Shown here one piece after another: positions 13,015 to 22,250 of a stretch of DNA of 64,000 nt. The number at the start of each line of letters is the position of its first letter. The first letter of the stretch is position 1. The notes under the pieces were generated by a model that was not told the origin of the DNA, did no database searches, and saw only the letters and a program-made list of their open reading frames with translations. Source of the stretch: Procambarus clarkii (taxonomy: Eukaryota; Arthropoda; Malacostraca; Decapoda; Cambaridae); NCBI RefSeq assembly GCF_040958095.1, contig NC_091227.1, forward strand, positions 21,798,526-21,862,525. The letters run 5' to 3'. Both the position numbers and the translations under genes were made by a program.

Positions 13015-16000
13015 TTATGTGATCTCCACACCTCTACCTTGTCGTTACCTTTGGACGTCTCTGAGTTAGGTTTCAGAGACAGTACTCATCATAATAGGGG
13101 GTTTCTCACCAGGGAAGCAGGTGCCTAACAATATATACAGTAAAAGCTGTATGTTTTATTGTTCAAAGAATATAATATTTAACTTATATAGTTAACCAAA
13201 TATATCTTTGTGTATCAATATTCTTCACATTCTATGACACAAATATTATTATTGACAGTCCAATACAACATTGCACTTGAAAATCCACTGTAAACACATT
13301 TAAAATACAAAGAAAATCTTATATATTCAAATGCATGCTGTTAGAATTTTGTTGCAAAATGTCTGACTAGGCTGAATTCTGATAACCAGTTACTGTATAA
13401 GATTATTACACTCCCCAGAAATGCTTAGTGGTTCATAATGCTACAAGAAAATGTAGATAGTTACGTGTATAAATATGGTGCCAATTAGGGCCTATGTCAT
13501 CACTCATCCCGACACCCATAGACATTATGTTTATATGGTTTTCACTACACTCTCATCCATGGTCTACACCTTCACCCAATGTTCACACCCTTATAGATAG
13601 ATGGTCAACCACCTAACTTGTGGTCTACATCACCTCTTCTGCGGTCCTCTCCTATTTTAGCAAAAATATAAGACTGTTGGCTTCTGATGGGGTCCTTTCT
13701 TCATTGATTCTTGGTTAATTTAGCTAGGATGCATAATTTGTTGTCACGTTGCAGCCTTTCATCACTACCTGTTTACGATCTGAGCTGAGGGGAACATGTT
13801 GTTTGAAACAGTCTCCTTGGTTCTTTGTTCCAAAGCTTGTCTCCAGTCATCTGCAGTGTCATCAAGTCTGCAATCTGTCCTCAAGCTCAGGATGTTTGGA
13901 AATTTATGGCCTTTGCCACTGTCTTTTCTAATTGTCTTTGGCTGATATCTGGGCTTGAGGGTTTTGGAGGTCTAACAGGGTTAGACCAGGTAATGAGCTA
14001 GGGGCTAACTTAGGGGCCTGACAACAGAGTGGACAGCACTTGGGATTCGTAGTCCTGAGGTTCCTGGTTCGATCCCCAGTGGAGGCAGAAACAAATGGGC
14101 AGTTTCTTTCACCCTGATGCCCCCTGTTCACCTAGCATTAAGCTGCTACGGACTGCTTCCTGAGGATGTATAACAAAAAGGCGGCCTGGTCAAGGACCGG
14201 GCCGCGGGGATGCTAAGCCCCAAAATCATCTCAAGATTACCTCAAGATAGGGCAGCTGGTTATCTGGTCAGTGTCCAAGGTCCTCATCTGGCTTGTGTTG
14301 CCTTTGCTAGGGGTTTCCTGTCCTGATCTTTCCCTTTTGGGGGTTTGATTTTGGCTCTCCTCTGGTGTGTGCCATTTTTTAATTTCTCTGTGGTTTGAAA
14401 CAGGAAGCCAATATTTGACTCCTCCAGAAAACTAGTTTTAAATGTAACGAAATGCCTCTTTCTGTGGGGGGGAGGGGGCAGGGCTTCAGTGGCATCCCGG
14501 ATCCCTCACTACCTTTGAGGATTTTCTTCAGCTCCAGACAGAAATGTTTATGTGGAAGCGGCAGCTACCAGTAGTAACTGGAGAGGAAGGAGGGTGTACC
14601 GTACCCATTGGGTAGATTGCTTGCAGAGATGTTTATTTACTTTCTGTGAACCATACAGTTGCCTATTTGGCTTCACTTCTGGAGGTTGTTTCTTTAGTGA
14701 GAATGATCAAGAATCCCCTGCTCTTTGCATATCTGTGAAGGGGGGGGGGGGGCAGGTTTTGGCCTCTGGTCTCCAGTAGTCTATTAAGAACTCCTGAAGC
14801 TGATGTGACTTGTGTGTAATTACCTAAGTTTAGTTGCAGGATGAGAACTACACTCATGGTGTCCCATCTTCCCAGCACTCTTTGTCATGTAACACTTTGA
14901 AATTACTGACGGTTTTGGCGACCACCACCACCTTGCCTAACTTGTTCCAACTGTCTACCACTCTGTTTGCGAAAGTGAATTTTCCTATATTTCTTTAGCA
15001 GCTTTGTTTACCTAGTTTAAATCTATAACCTCTTGAAGCTCCAGGTCTCAGGAATTCTGCCATATCAATTTTATCAATTCCCATTACTGTTTTGTATGTA
15101 GTGATCATATCGCCTCTTTTTCTATCTTCTAGTTTTGGCTAGAAGATAGAATGATTTAATGCCTCTAACCTCACCTCGTAGCTCTTGTCCTTCAGTTCTG
15201 GGAGCCATTTTGTTGCATGTCTTTGCACCTTTTCTAGTTTGTTGATGTGCTTCTTAAGATATGGGCACCATACAACCACTACATATTCCAACTTTGGTGA
15301 TGGAATATGACAGTTGTGTGTAATTACCTAAGTGTAGTTACAGGATGAGAGCTATGCTCGTGGTGTCCCATCTCCCCAGCACTCTTTGTCATATGTGGAA
15401 CTATCTCGGTGCAACTAGCAACAGGGAGCCACTGAGGCCACCCTCCAGAAAGAGGCATTTTATTACATTAAATGGTAGTTTTTTCTAAAAAGAGAAAATT
15501 TATTTTATTCTTTACTCTAAATAAAAACTTTTCTCTTCTAATAAAATGTGATATTTTTTACACTGACAGAAGTAGAAGCAGTATGGCAACTAGTTGTGCA
15601 GGAGCGACTGCGCCGTTACCGCCAGGAGAGTTCAGATCCACTGGCAGTGCGTGTGTGTGAGGCCCTAGAGCAGCTGCTGGCAGCCAATATAAACCATCAA
15701 TCTCCAACACCTCCCAATAACTCTCTCTCGGTTCCCTTGCTCAAGGTTGCTTCAGCAGCATCTCTCACTTCAGTTTCTCAACCCCCAACCACTGTTGTTA
15801 CTACAGCCGCAGCCACAACAGCAGTGGGTACCACTACCACCACCACCACTACTGCTGCTACTGCAGCTACAACAACTACTACTACCTCCACTACCACTAC
15901 TTCCACTACTGTGGCTCCATTGACCACTGCCACCACCTCCACCACCACTGCTACTACTACTACTACCACTACCAGTTCTTCAATATCTAGCACTAGAGCG

Positions 16001-17929
16001 ATGTCAACAACTACGACAGCACCTACAACAGCAACAGTAGCAACATCCACACCATTGATGGTAACCACCATGCCTGTCGCTGTAGCAACAACTGGTCATA
16101 ATACCGTTAGCAGCTTAAATACAAAAGTGAGTGTTGTATTATCCATTCAAGGTGGAAATTTTATTCGGTACTGTAATTTTAAGTAAAATTTTATTCCACA
16201 TTTTCTTCAATTTTGTTATATCCTATTTTTTGTTTAATTGCTGGTTCACTTGTCCTCTAAGCCACATATCTTCTGTATGTAATTCATTTTCTTACATTTA
16301 ATGGAAAAATTTGCTATTTAGTTCACACAGCAGAGATCATTTTAATTACTAAACATAAAATACCAAAATGAAATTTTGTATTTTCCTAACTTTACATTTT
16401 GATTGTGCAGTTGGTGATGAGCAGAGGCAGCAGCAAAGCTCCCATCAAAGATGCCATTATTATGTCCTCATTACCACCAGAAGATGACCCACTCATGGCA
16501 AGCCTACACGGGGTAGATACTGTCATTGAACATTTCATAAAAAACGCACAAGGTATGTATTAAGAAAAATATCACTTGAGTCGAGCATCTGTTTTGTTTA
16601 CCTACAATGGCACAGCTGTAAAATGACAGTTTAGGATTGAGAGTTTATAAGAACATTATCTTCATCTTGTTTTTCAGATCTATCATTTACTTCAAATTTA
16701 GTTTTCAGTTCATCATGAATTATAATAATTGTTACTCCAAGAATTTGCAAGACTTCCCGTGTTAATGTTGTCAAATTATATTTTAAATGTTTCAATATTC
16801 CAATACAAAATTAATTTTCACAGCTCAAGGAGGCAGCAACAACTCTGCTCTCTTAGAGCACATAGAAGAGGTTAGGAGAAGTCAGCTGGCTGTTTGTCAA
16901 ACTGCTCAGCTAGTGCAGGAACAAGTAGCTCAACTTGTTGCATCCCGTGCACAGTTAGAGGCTCATCGATCAACCCTACATCACCACTTGGCAGCAGTTA
17001 CGTCCCTCATAGCAAGCAGCACAAATCACTCTTCCACTGCCACCACCACAACTGCCTCTGCTCCAATAGGAAGTTCTCACACCACAATGTCTAATGGCAC
17101 ATCACTCTCTGTGGGAGCTCCTTTGGCAGCTACTCAGCTGGGTGTAACTACTGGTACCTACACATTGTCCACAGGGAACTGTACAACTAACACAGCCACC
17201 ACTGCCACTAGCACTACCCCAGGACTGTGTCATCCCATCCCTCTCACCACCACCGCACCAACCCTGGTGGCTGGTCACCCAGTTACTGCTGTTATAAACA
17301 GGAGTTTACAGTCACTTGTGCCAACTGCATCTGTTATGTCTTGGGCTGGACTGGCTTCTCCCTTTCTTGGTAGTACAAACATTGCTCTCTCTTTGGAAGG
17401 TAAAGATGGAGTATATTATTCTCATTTAACCACTAAAGACAATGTTAAAGATACAAAAAGTGTTGTATCGAGTGCAAATGCCTCAAAACCAAACAACAGA
17501 ATATCGATACCTCATGGAAACAATAAAAATTCCTCCAGTAATCGGCACTCTAGCAAGAGCCACAAACATGTCTCGGTTGAGACAACCAACAGTTCTCCAA
17601 TAAAATATAATGGAATACCCACAAATCTTCCTAAACACATTTTCAAACCCCTTCAACTCAGTGGGCCAAATACCAATACCACTACAAATGCAAACAAAAA
17701 ATCCTCTAAAACAGTGAATTATTCTCAGCCTTGTAATGTAACAGGACTTCCACAACCATCTGTAGCTCTTGTGTCCCCAACCACAACAAGCCAAAATGGT
17801 TTAGTGCCACTACCAATAATTCACAATTCTGTCAGCAAGAATGGCAGAACAAACAAACCTCAGATTGGCTTTACTCCATATTCAAAAACTTCTCCCACCA
17901 AAGTAACACAATCATGGATATCAAATTGA
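2921..17929 (+). CDS. GSE1-like nuclear coregulator, 3' eight exons (5' end outside window)
   Basis: Eight exons (2921-3112, 4570-4853, 5398-5544, 6563-7374, 7808-8111, 15570-16126, 16411-16552, 16824-17929) have canonical AG/GT borders. Their phases match at all seven junctions and give about 1,180 codons ending in TGA. The protein opens with a Tyr/Pro-rich block (LYLERYGLLRPP). It continues with a long Arg/Glu/Lys dipeptide region, a Ser-rich linker, about 33 consecutive prolines, a short charged helix (LRELREAGLEVEEAEE), a block with the motif VGLTTHAR, a Thr-rich run, and a C-terminal helix (LLEHIEEVRRSQLAV) before a Ser/Thr/Asn-rich tail. This layout recalls GSE1, a subunit of the LSD1/HDAC/CoREST repressor complex, but the match is from memory; atrophin/RERE or AUTS2-type proteins share the Arg/Glu repeats. 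No enzyme motif is seen. The first exon here starts mid-codon, so upstream exons must exist left of the window. Exon structure is confident, identity is not. Confidence 0.72.
3360..3560 (+). mobile_element. tRNA-like SINE (family C)
   Basis: It has the box gacggtagagcgactatctc and a degraded B box (ggcattatattcccaacc), then a C/T-rich body ending cttggcactttcccctg. It lies in the first intron seen of the GSE1-like gene. I recognise the type from decapod repeats; the call rests on the A-box-like and body motifs. Confidence 0.5.
4570..4853 (+). CDS. GSE1-like exon b: Arg/Glu dipeptide coiled region
   Basis: The acceptor is ttgtttag and the donor G|gtaagg. After LKLEEDMRQREYELEL the exon becomes an almost pure RE/KE dipeptide run of about 65 residues, encoded by purine-rich gagaga-type sequence. 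Such runs form single alpha helices or coiled coils in nuclear proteins. The complementary strand is also open and reads as an SR-like protein, but that is a shadow. Confidence 0.75.
5398..5544 (+). CDS. GSE1-like exon c: Ser/Arg and Ser/Thr-rich linker
   Basis: The acceptor is aatttttag and the donor G|gtaggc. It encodes ERSQSHERSRDRSP followed by a Ser/Thr/Val-rich low-complexity stretch. The phase is continuous with the exons on both sides. Confidence 0.7.
6563..7374 (+). CDS. GSE1-like exon d: large exon with poly-proline
   Basis: The acceptor is aactttcag and the donor GAG|gttagt. The exon holds 812 nt with no stop in frame. It contains a Gln/Thr-rich segment, a stretch of about 33 consecutive prolines at 7103-7198 encoded mainly by CCA/CCT, and a charged helix (EERRLRELREAG). 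Poly-proline of this size suggests WW, SH3 or profilin binding; that is inference. Confidence 0.75.
7808..8111 (+). CDS. GSE1-like exon e with VGLTTHAR motif
   Basis: The acceptor is ttcttgcag and the donor G|gtactt. The exon encodes KITFMNTVGLTTHAR, then an acidic/Ser-Pro segment, then KARFLHHLELQP. This is the least repetitive, most domain-like exon of the gene and the best query for a homology search. A 7.46-kb intron filled with retroelement debris follows. Confidence 0.72.
8963..9001. repeat. Perfect 19-bp hairpin with one-base loop
   Basis: ATTCCAAAATAGGGATACT, one G, then its exact complement. Confidence 0.9.
9046..9079. repeat. Second hairpin CCCAAACCCTA
   Basis: CCCAAACCCTA (9050-9060) and TAGGGTTTGGG (9067-9077) form an 11-bp stem with a six-base loop, just left of the DIRS-like fragment. 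Confidence 0.85.
9095..9850 (+). pseudogene. DIRS-like retroelement reverse transcriptase fragment
   Basis: The plus strand shows, across several stops, a GVHVFAYLNDWLVW block (the YLDD catalytic box with Asp changed to Asn). It is followed by LDLAGP-like, VGVAVPTPGVFALP and DASVLGWGFMSCARQAS, typical of the RT/RNase H of tyrosine-recombinase (DIRS/Ngaro) retroelements. No recombinase is seen. Identification is by motif memory. Confidence 0.5.
10015..11135 (-). pseudogene. CR1-like LINE reverse transcriptase fragment
   Basis: The minus strand reads, with frame breaks, KAFD, then a GVP(stop)GS active-site block with an in-frame TAG, then FIAYINDLPEGIQ, MFADDAKILGKV, VRPKLEYASVVW-type and SYEERLEAINVPKLEDRR. 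It is the same family as 1.6-2.3 kb. It lies in the long GSE1-like intron. Confidence 0.75.
12690..13015 (+). mobile_element. tRNA-like SINE (family B) with (ATT)n tail
   Basis: The B box is gagttcgaatcccagg. The body has acctaatgcccctgtccacc and cctagcagtaaatac, and the 3' end is a (ATT)n run at 12966-13013. The microsatellite is thus probably the SINE tail rather than independent. Confidence 0.65.
14010..14250 (+). mobile_element. tRNA-like SINE (family B)
   Basis: The head has ggttcgatccccagt (B box). The body has aggcagaaacaaatgggcag and tttctttcaccctgatgcc, and the end aaaatcatctcaag. The head and body recur at 53.74 kb. Confidence 0.65.
14805..15400 (-). pseudogene. CR1-like LINE 3' part with duplicated end
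   Basis: It matches the 10.0-10.5 kb copy (ctctgtttgcgaaagtgaat, ttgttgatgtgcttcttaag). The terminal segment containing tgtgtaattacctaag and tcccagcactctttgtcat occurs twice, at 14810-14890 and 15310-15395. A second truncated copy or an internal duplication would explain this. Confidence 0.6.
15570..16126 (+). CDS. GSE1-like exon f: charged helix, then Thr-rich run
   Basis: The acceptor is acactgacag and the donor AAA|gtgagt. It starts with an amphipathic segment (VEAVWQLVVQERLRRYRQ; ALEQLLAANINH). A roughly 110-residue Thr/Ala/Ser run from accaccacc-type triplets follows. The complementary open frame of Val repeats is a shadow. Confidence 0.72.
16411..16552 (+). CDS. GSE1-like exon g (47 codons)
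   Basis: The acceptor is gattgtgcag and the donor G|gtatgt. It encodes SSKAPIKDAIIMSSLPPEDD and the helix DTVIEHFIKNAQ, with no low complexity. It is in phase with both neighbours. Confidence 0.7.
16824..17929 (+). CDS. GSE1-like terminal coding exon
   Basis: The acceptor is attttcacag. The exon begins with a helix rich in Leu/Gln/Val (QTAQLVQEQVAQLVASR), probably a short coiled coil. It continues as about 300 residues of Ser/Thr/Asn/Pro-rich disordered tail with a basic/His/Ser patch (SSNRHSSKSHKHV), and ends in TGA at 17927-17929. Confidence 0.75.
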
Positions 17930-18260
17930 AATTTAAAATCTTGTATTATATTTAGATATATCATTTTGTAGATTAAAACCTCTTTCCATCACAGGTGTCT
18001 TTTACAGACATTAATAGAACTTTGTGAATATTTGCTTGAGAGATGTGTCTCATACAGTATTCATGTTTTAGCTCTGCCAAAGAATTTCATCCTCATGGGA
18101 AATCCAGCTACTAGTGTGGATGCTTGTGATGGTTGTAGCATAATGTAAAAGATCTCACTAGTCAGGTATATTCCTATTATAGACCACATGGAGATCTTTG
18201 GAGGCAGTATTTTTAAACAGCACTTGAAAAGATTCTGAAAACACTCCAAATAAAACAAAG
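17930..18260 (+). other. Probable 3' UTR of the GSE1-like gene
   Basis: AT-rich sequence without open frames follows the TGA. A polyadenylation-type AATAAA lies in aaataaaac near 18246. The true cleavage site cannot be fixed without transcripts, and the UTR could run toward the minisatellite at 18.67 kb. Confidence 0.35.
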
Positions 18261-18671
18261 AAATATTTTTTTGTGTAGATAAGGAATTCAGTAAATATTC
18301 TAATATTTGTCCTTTAAGAAAGGTGATTTCTCTCCTGAGAATATAATGGCAAAAGGTACAATCTAACAACATTTGTTAACCAGCCAACACTTCTCTATAT
18401 GAAATATCCTTAATGCACAAAAAGTATATCCTTAATGTATCCTGTCCTAATTACACAAAAAAGCACATTTTATATTATTATTTATATTTTGTATATACTT
18501 TTATAGTGTCAGACTTAGCACAGATCATTGTATCTTATTATTTCAGACACCTGCAAATGTCAGTACTGTAGTTTGATTTCTAAGAAATTTGTTGTATTGT
18601 AATTTTAAATTTTTGTAATTTTGGCAACTTCTTTATTGACATCATTAAAAATGCTGCACTGGATAGCCACC

Positions 18672-20515
18672 CCGGCTCCAGCGCTTGGTCTCGGGCCACC
18701 ACGGCTCCAGCGCTTGGTCTCGGGCCACCATGGCTCCAGCGCTTGATCTCCGGCCACCACGGCTCCAGCGCTTGATCTCCGGCCACCACGGCTCCAGCGC
18801 TTGGTCTCGGGCCACCATGGCTCCAGCGCTTGGTCTCGGGCCACCATGGCTCCAGTGCTTGGTCTCGGGCCACCATGGCTCCAGCGCTTGGTCTGGGGCC
18901 ACCACGGCTCCAGTGCTTGGTCTCGGGCCACCACGGCTCCAGTGCTTGGTCTCGGGCCACCATGGTTCCAGTGCATGGTCTCGGGCCACCACGGCTCCAG
19001 CGTTTGGTCTCGAGCCACCATGGCTCCAGCGCTTGGTCTCGGGCCACCGCGGCTCCAGCGCTTGGTCTCGGGCCACCACGGCTCCAGCGCTTGGTCTGGG
19101 GCCACCACGGCTCCAGTGCTTGGTCTGGGGCCACCACGGCTCCAGTGCTTGGTCTGGGGCCACCACGGCTCCAGTGCTTGGTCTCGGGCCACCATGGCTC
19201 CAGTGCTTGGTCTCGGGCCACCACGGCTCCAGTGCTTGGTCTGGGGCCACCACGGCTCCAGTGCTTGGTCTCGGGCCACCATGGCTCCAGTGCATGGTCT
19301 CGGGCCACCACGGCTCCAGCGTTTGGTCTCGAGCCACCATGGCTCCAGCGCTTGGTCTCGGGCCACCACGGCTCCAGCGCTTGGTCTGGGGCCACCACGG
19401 CTCCAGTGCTTGGTCTGGGGCCACCACGGCTCCAGTGCTTGGTCTCGGGCCACCATGGCTCCAGCGCTTGGTCTGGGGCCACCACGGCTCCAGCGCTTGG
19501 TCTGGGGCCACCACGGCTCCAGTGCTTGGTCTGGGGCCACCACGGCTCCAGTGCTTGGTCTGGGGCCACCATGGCTCCAGTGCTTGGTCTCGGGCCACCA
19601 CGGCTCCAGTGCTTGGTCTCCGGCCACCACGGCTCCAGTGCTTGGTCTGGGGCCACCATGGTTCCAGTGCTTGGTCTGGGGCCACCATGGTTCCAGTGCT
19701 TGGTCTGGGGCCACCATGGTTCCAGTGCTTGGTCTGGGGCCACCACGGCTCCAGTGCTTGGTCTGGGGCCACCATGGTTCCAGTGCTTGGTCTGGGGCCA
19801 CCATGGCTCCAGTGCTTGGTCTCGGGCCACCATGGTTCCAGTGCTTGGTCTGGGGCCACCACGGCTCCAGTGCTTGGTCTGGGGCCACCATGGTTCCAGT
19901 GCTTGGTCTGGGGCCACCATGGCTCCAGTGCTTGGTCTCGGGCCACCACGGCTCCAGCGCTTGGTCTCGGGCCACCATGGTTCCTGTGCTTGGTCTCGGG
20001 CCACCACGGCTCCAGTGCTTGGTCTCGGGCCACCATGGCTCCAGCGCTTGGTCTCGGGCCACCACGGCTCCAGCGCTTGGTCTCAGGCCACCACGGCTCC
20101 AGCGCTTGGTCTCGGGCCACCACGGCTCCAGTGCTTGGTCTGGGGCCACCACGGCTCCAGCGCTTGGTCTCAGGCCACCACGGCTCCAGTGCTTGGTCTC
20201 GGGCCACCACGGCTCCAGTGCTTGGTCTCGGGCCACCACGGCTCCAGCGCTTGGTCTCGGGCCACCACGGTTCCAGTGCTTGGTCTTGGGCCACCACGGC
20301 TCCAGTGCTTGGTCTGGGGCCACCACAGCTCCAGCGCTTGGTCTCGGGCCACCACGGCTCCAGTGCTTGGTCTCGGGCCACCACGGCTCCAGTGCTTGGT
20401 CTGGGGCCACCACAGCTCCAGCGCTTGGTCTCGGGCCACCACGGCTCCAGTGCTTGGTCTCCGGCCACCACGGCTCCAGTGCTTGGTCTCGGGCCACCAT
20501 GGCTCCATTACTTGG
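18672..20515. repeat. 29-bp minisatellite, about 63 copies
   Basis: A head-to-tail array of a unit built from GGCTCCAGYGCTTGGT and CTSGGGCCACCAY. The unit has no stop codon in any phase on either strand, and 29 is not a multiple of 3. All six frames are therefore open for up to 650 codons, without this being evidence of coding. Variants fall mostly at fixed positions: agCg/agTg, caCg/caTg, ctCggg/ctGggg. Two early copies carry cttgatctcc. It lies 0.7 kb past the GSE1-like stop codon. Confidence 0.95.
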
Positions 20516-20541
20516 TCTGAAGTACCAGACCAAGTAATGGA
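20505..20541. repeat. Perfect hairpin at the right edge of the minisatellite
   Basis: CCATTACTTGGTCTG is followed four to six bases later by its exact complement CAGACCAAGTAATGG. The stem reuses part of the last repeat unit in inverted orientation. Confidence 0.85.
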
Positions 20542-20545
20542 GATA

Positions 20546-21567
20546 TTGCTGAAGCAATAACTACATTAAAATTACTATAATCAACACTTTGCTGAATGAA
20601 CAGTTGAACTGTCATACCTAAACACCTTACTAAGAGGAAACATTTTTTTTTCCTAAATATTGTTCCATTTGTAACACCATTCTCAGAGTTACCAGAATTC
20701 CTTCACCTTCACAGTCTCCAAGTTACTATAATAATTTTTTTTTTATACAAGTTCAGTCAGCCTGTTTTTTCATGCCAATTCTTTGTTGTAAATAACAACT
20801 GTTTCACTCGTGCGGCAGCCAAATATATGCAAGATTCTATATTAAGTGTTAAAAACCACTTTATTTTATTTATGCAATTATAGAAATGGTAAGTGGCAGC
20901 AATATCTTTTGTAGTTTATGCATGCACCATAAAAAGTTGTATGATATAGACTACAAGAACTGACAAATGGTGCCCGAATTTATAATACTGTATATTGATT
21001 TTCATTGGTCAATCAGGATAGGATAGATTTAGGAAATAGTTTTTCTATTTAAAAGTGCAAATCAAGTGGACAAGTAGAATTTCAGTTAATACATGGCAAT
21101 TGGAGTAAGGTTGGTGGCTTCTGAAGACTTCTAATAAAAAGTTTTGAATGCATGTTGAACTGGTTTTCATGTTATTCAAGTTGAGGTTTGTTTTGACAAA
21201 GATCAATATATGTGGTTGATGCAAGACCCTGGTGAGTGTGAATGATGTGTGCCTATTTGAGTCATCCCATTTTCTGTATCTCCTATGGAAGTACTGTGAT
21301 GTCTGAGTCAGTGGTTTGAATGTTAAGATGGCAGCCAGATATTTGCTATAAAGAATTCAGATGTGGATGCCAAACTGCTGCCATCACAATTTTACTGACA
21401 GACCAAATATATCACATTTGTATTTATAAACCAAATAAAATGAAACACAAATGCAGGCTTTAATTCACAAAGCATTTAACCACTATGTTTAATACCTCAC
21501 ATTTAAGATGAAGCCCACTCCTGCTCTATTTCTCATCTCCAGTAACCCACTCCTACTCCAACCTAAA
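20546..21567. other. Unique-looking AT-rich sequence
   Basis: I see no exon, promoter or repeat of note between the minisatellite hairpin and the fold-back element. Confidence 0.4.
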
Positions 21568-21995
21568 CACTCCTGGCGACCATATATCTTGGATAAGTCG
21601 CTCCACACAATTGTCGCTTGGACCGTCGACTTCCTATGGCGTCACCTCTGACATATTTACGTCTAATTTCGTTATGAAATTAGATTATTTCAGAGTAAAA
21701 ATAGGTTTGATCATGTTCTACGTGTAGCACCAACATTTTAGTAAGTAAATATACCATATTTCTTCATTACTTACGTAATGCTAGGACGATTTGGGTACTT
21801 TTGGGTCGATTTGGTCCAAGAACATGATCAACATAGAACATAGAACATGATCAAACCTATTTTTACTCTGAAATAATCTAATTTCATAACGAAATTAGAC
21901 GTAAATATGTCAGAGGTGACGCCATAGGAAGTCGACGGTCCAAGCGACAATTGTGTGGAGCGACTTATCCAAGATATATGGTCACCAGGAGAGTG
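21568..21995. repeat. Fold-back element with 153-155 bp arms
   Basis: The left arm 21568-21720 and right arm 21841-21995 are near-perfect inverted copies around a 120-bp loop. A third, non-inverted diverged copy of loop complement plus arm lies at about 23330-23625. The palindrome thus looks like an inverted duplication of that unit. No transposase is encoded. Confidence 0.85.
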
Positions 21996-22042
21996 TTTGC
22001 TGCCATATCAGCCTTCTGTACACAGTGATCCAGTCCTTTTCG

Positions 22043-22250
22043 TTCATTGAACACCGAACCCTACACGCCCTCTGATATATTGCTTAATTAACAAATATTC
22101 ACAAATAAAGATTATATTTGTATATGTTATCAGAAAGGCAGATATAAAATAGTTTTTGTGAATCCATCACAGAGATTATACCTTATTAGAGAGGAAAAAT
22201 ATTCATACTTTAAACAAGGCTTCATGGCTGACGCTCTCCTTACCGATATT
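22043..22250 (+). repeat. Diverged direct repeat of 23893-24105
   Basis: Segments such as aacaccgaaccctacacgc / aacacggaaccttacacgc and cacagagatta recur in the same order about 1.85 kb apart. Each follows a copy of the ttctgtacacagtgatccag box (22015, 23587). Part of the 22-24 kb region therefore arose by segmental duplication. Confidence 0.6.

Larger units (their letters stand above)
8112..15569 (+). other. 7.46-kb intron of the GSE1-like gene
   Basis: It contains two hairpins (8.96-9.08 kb), the DIRS-like fragment, two CR1-like fragments and two family-B SINEs. The remaining 11.14-12.69 and 13.02-14.01 kb show no recognisable element. Phase continuity across this intron (one base before, two after) supports its reality. 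Confidence 0.65.

Noticed and set aside
15778-16071. Minus-strand Val-rich ORF
   Set aside because: Complement of the Thr-rich coding triplets in the plus-strand exon.
18580-20560. Very long open frames (up to 650 codons) on both strands
   Set aside because: They are the three phases of a 29-bp stop-free repeat on each strand, with no splice signals, and would all be shadows of the same array.
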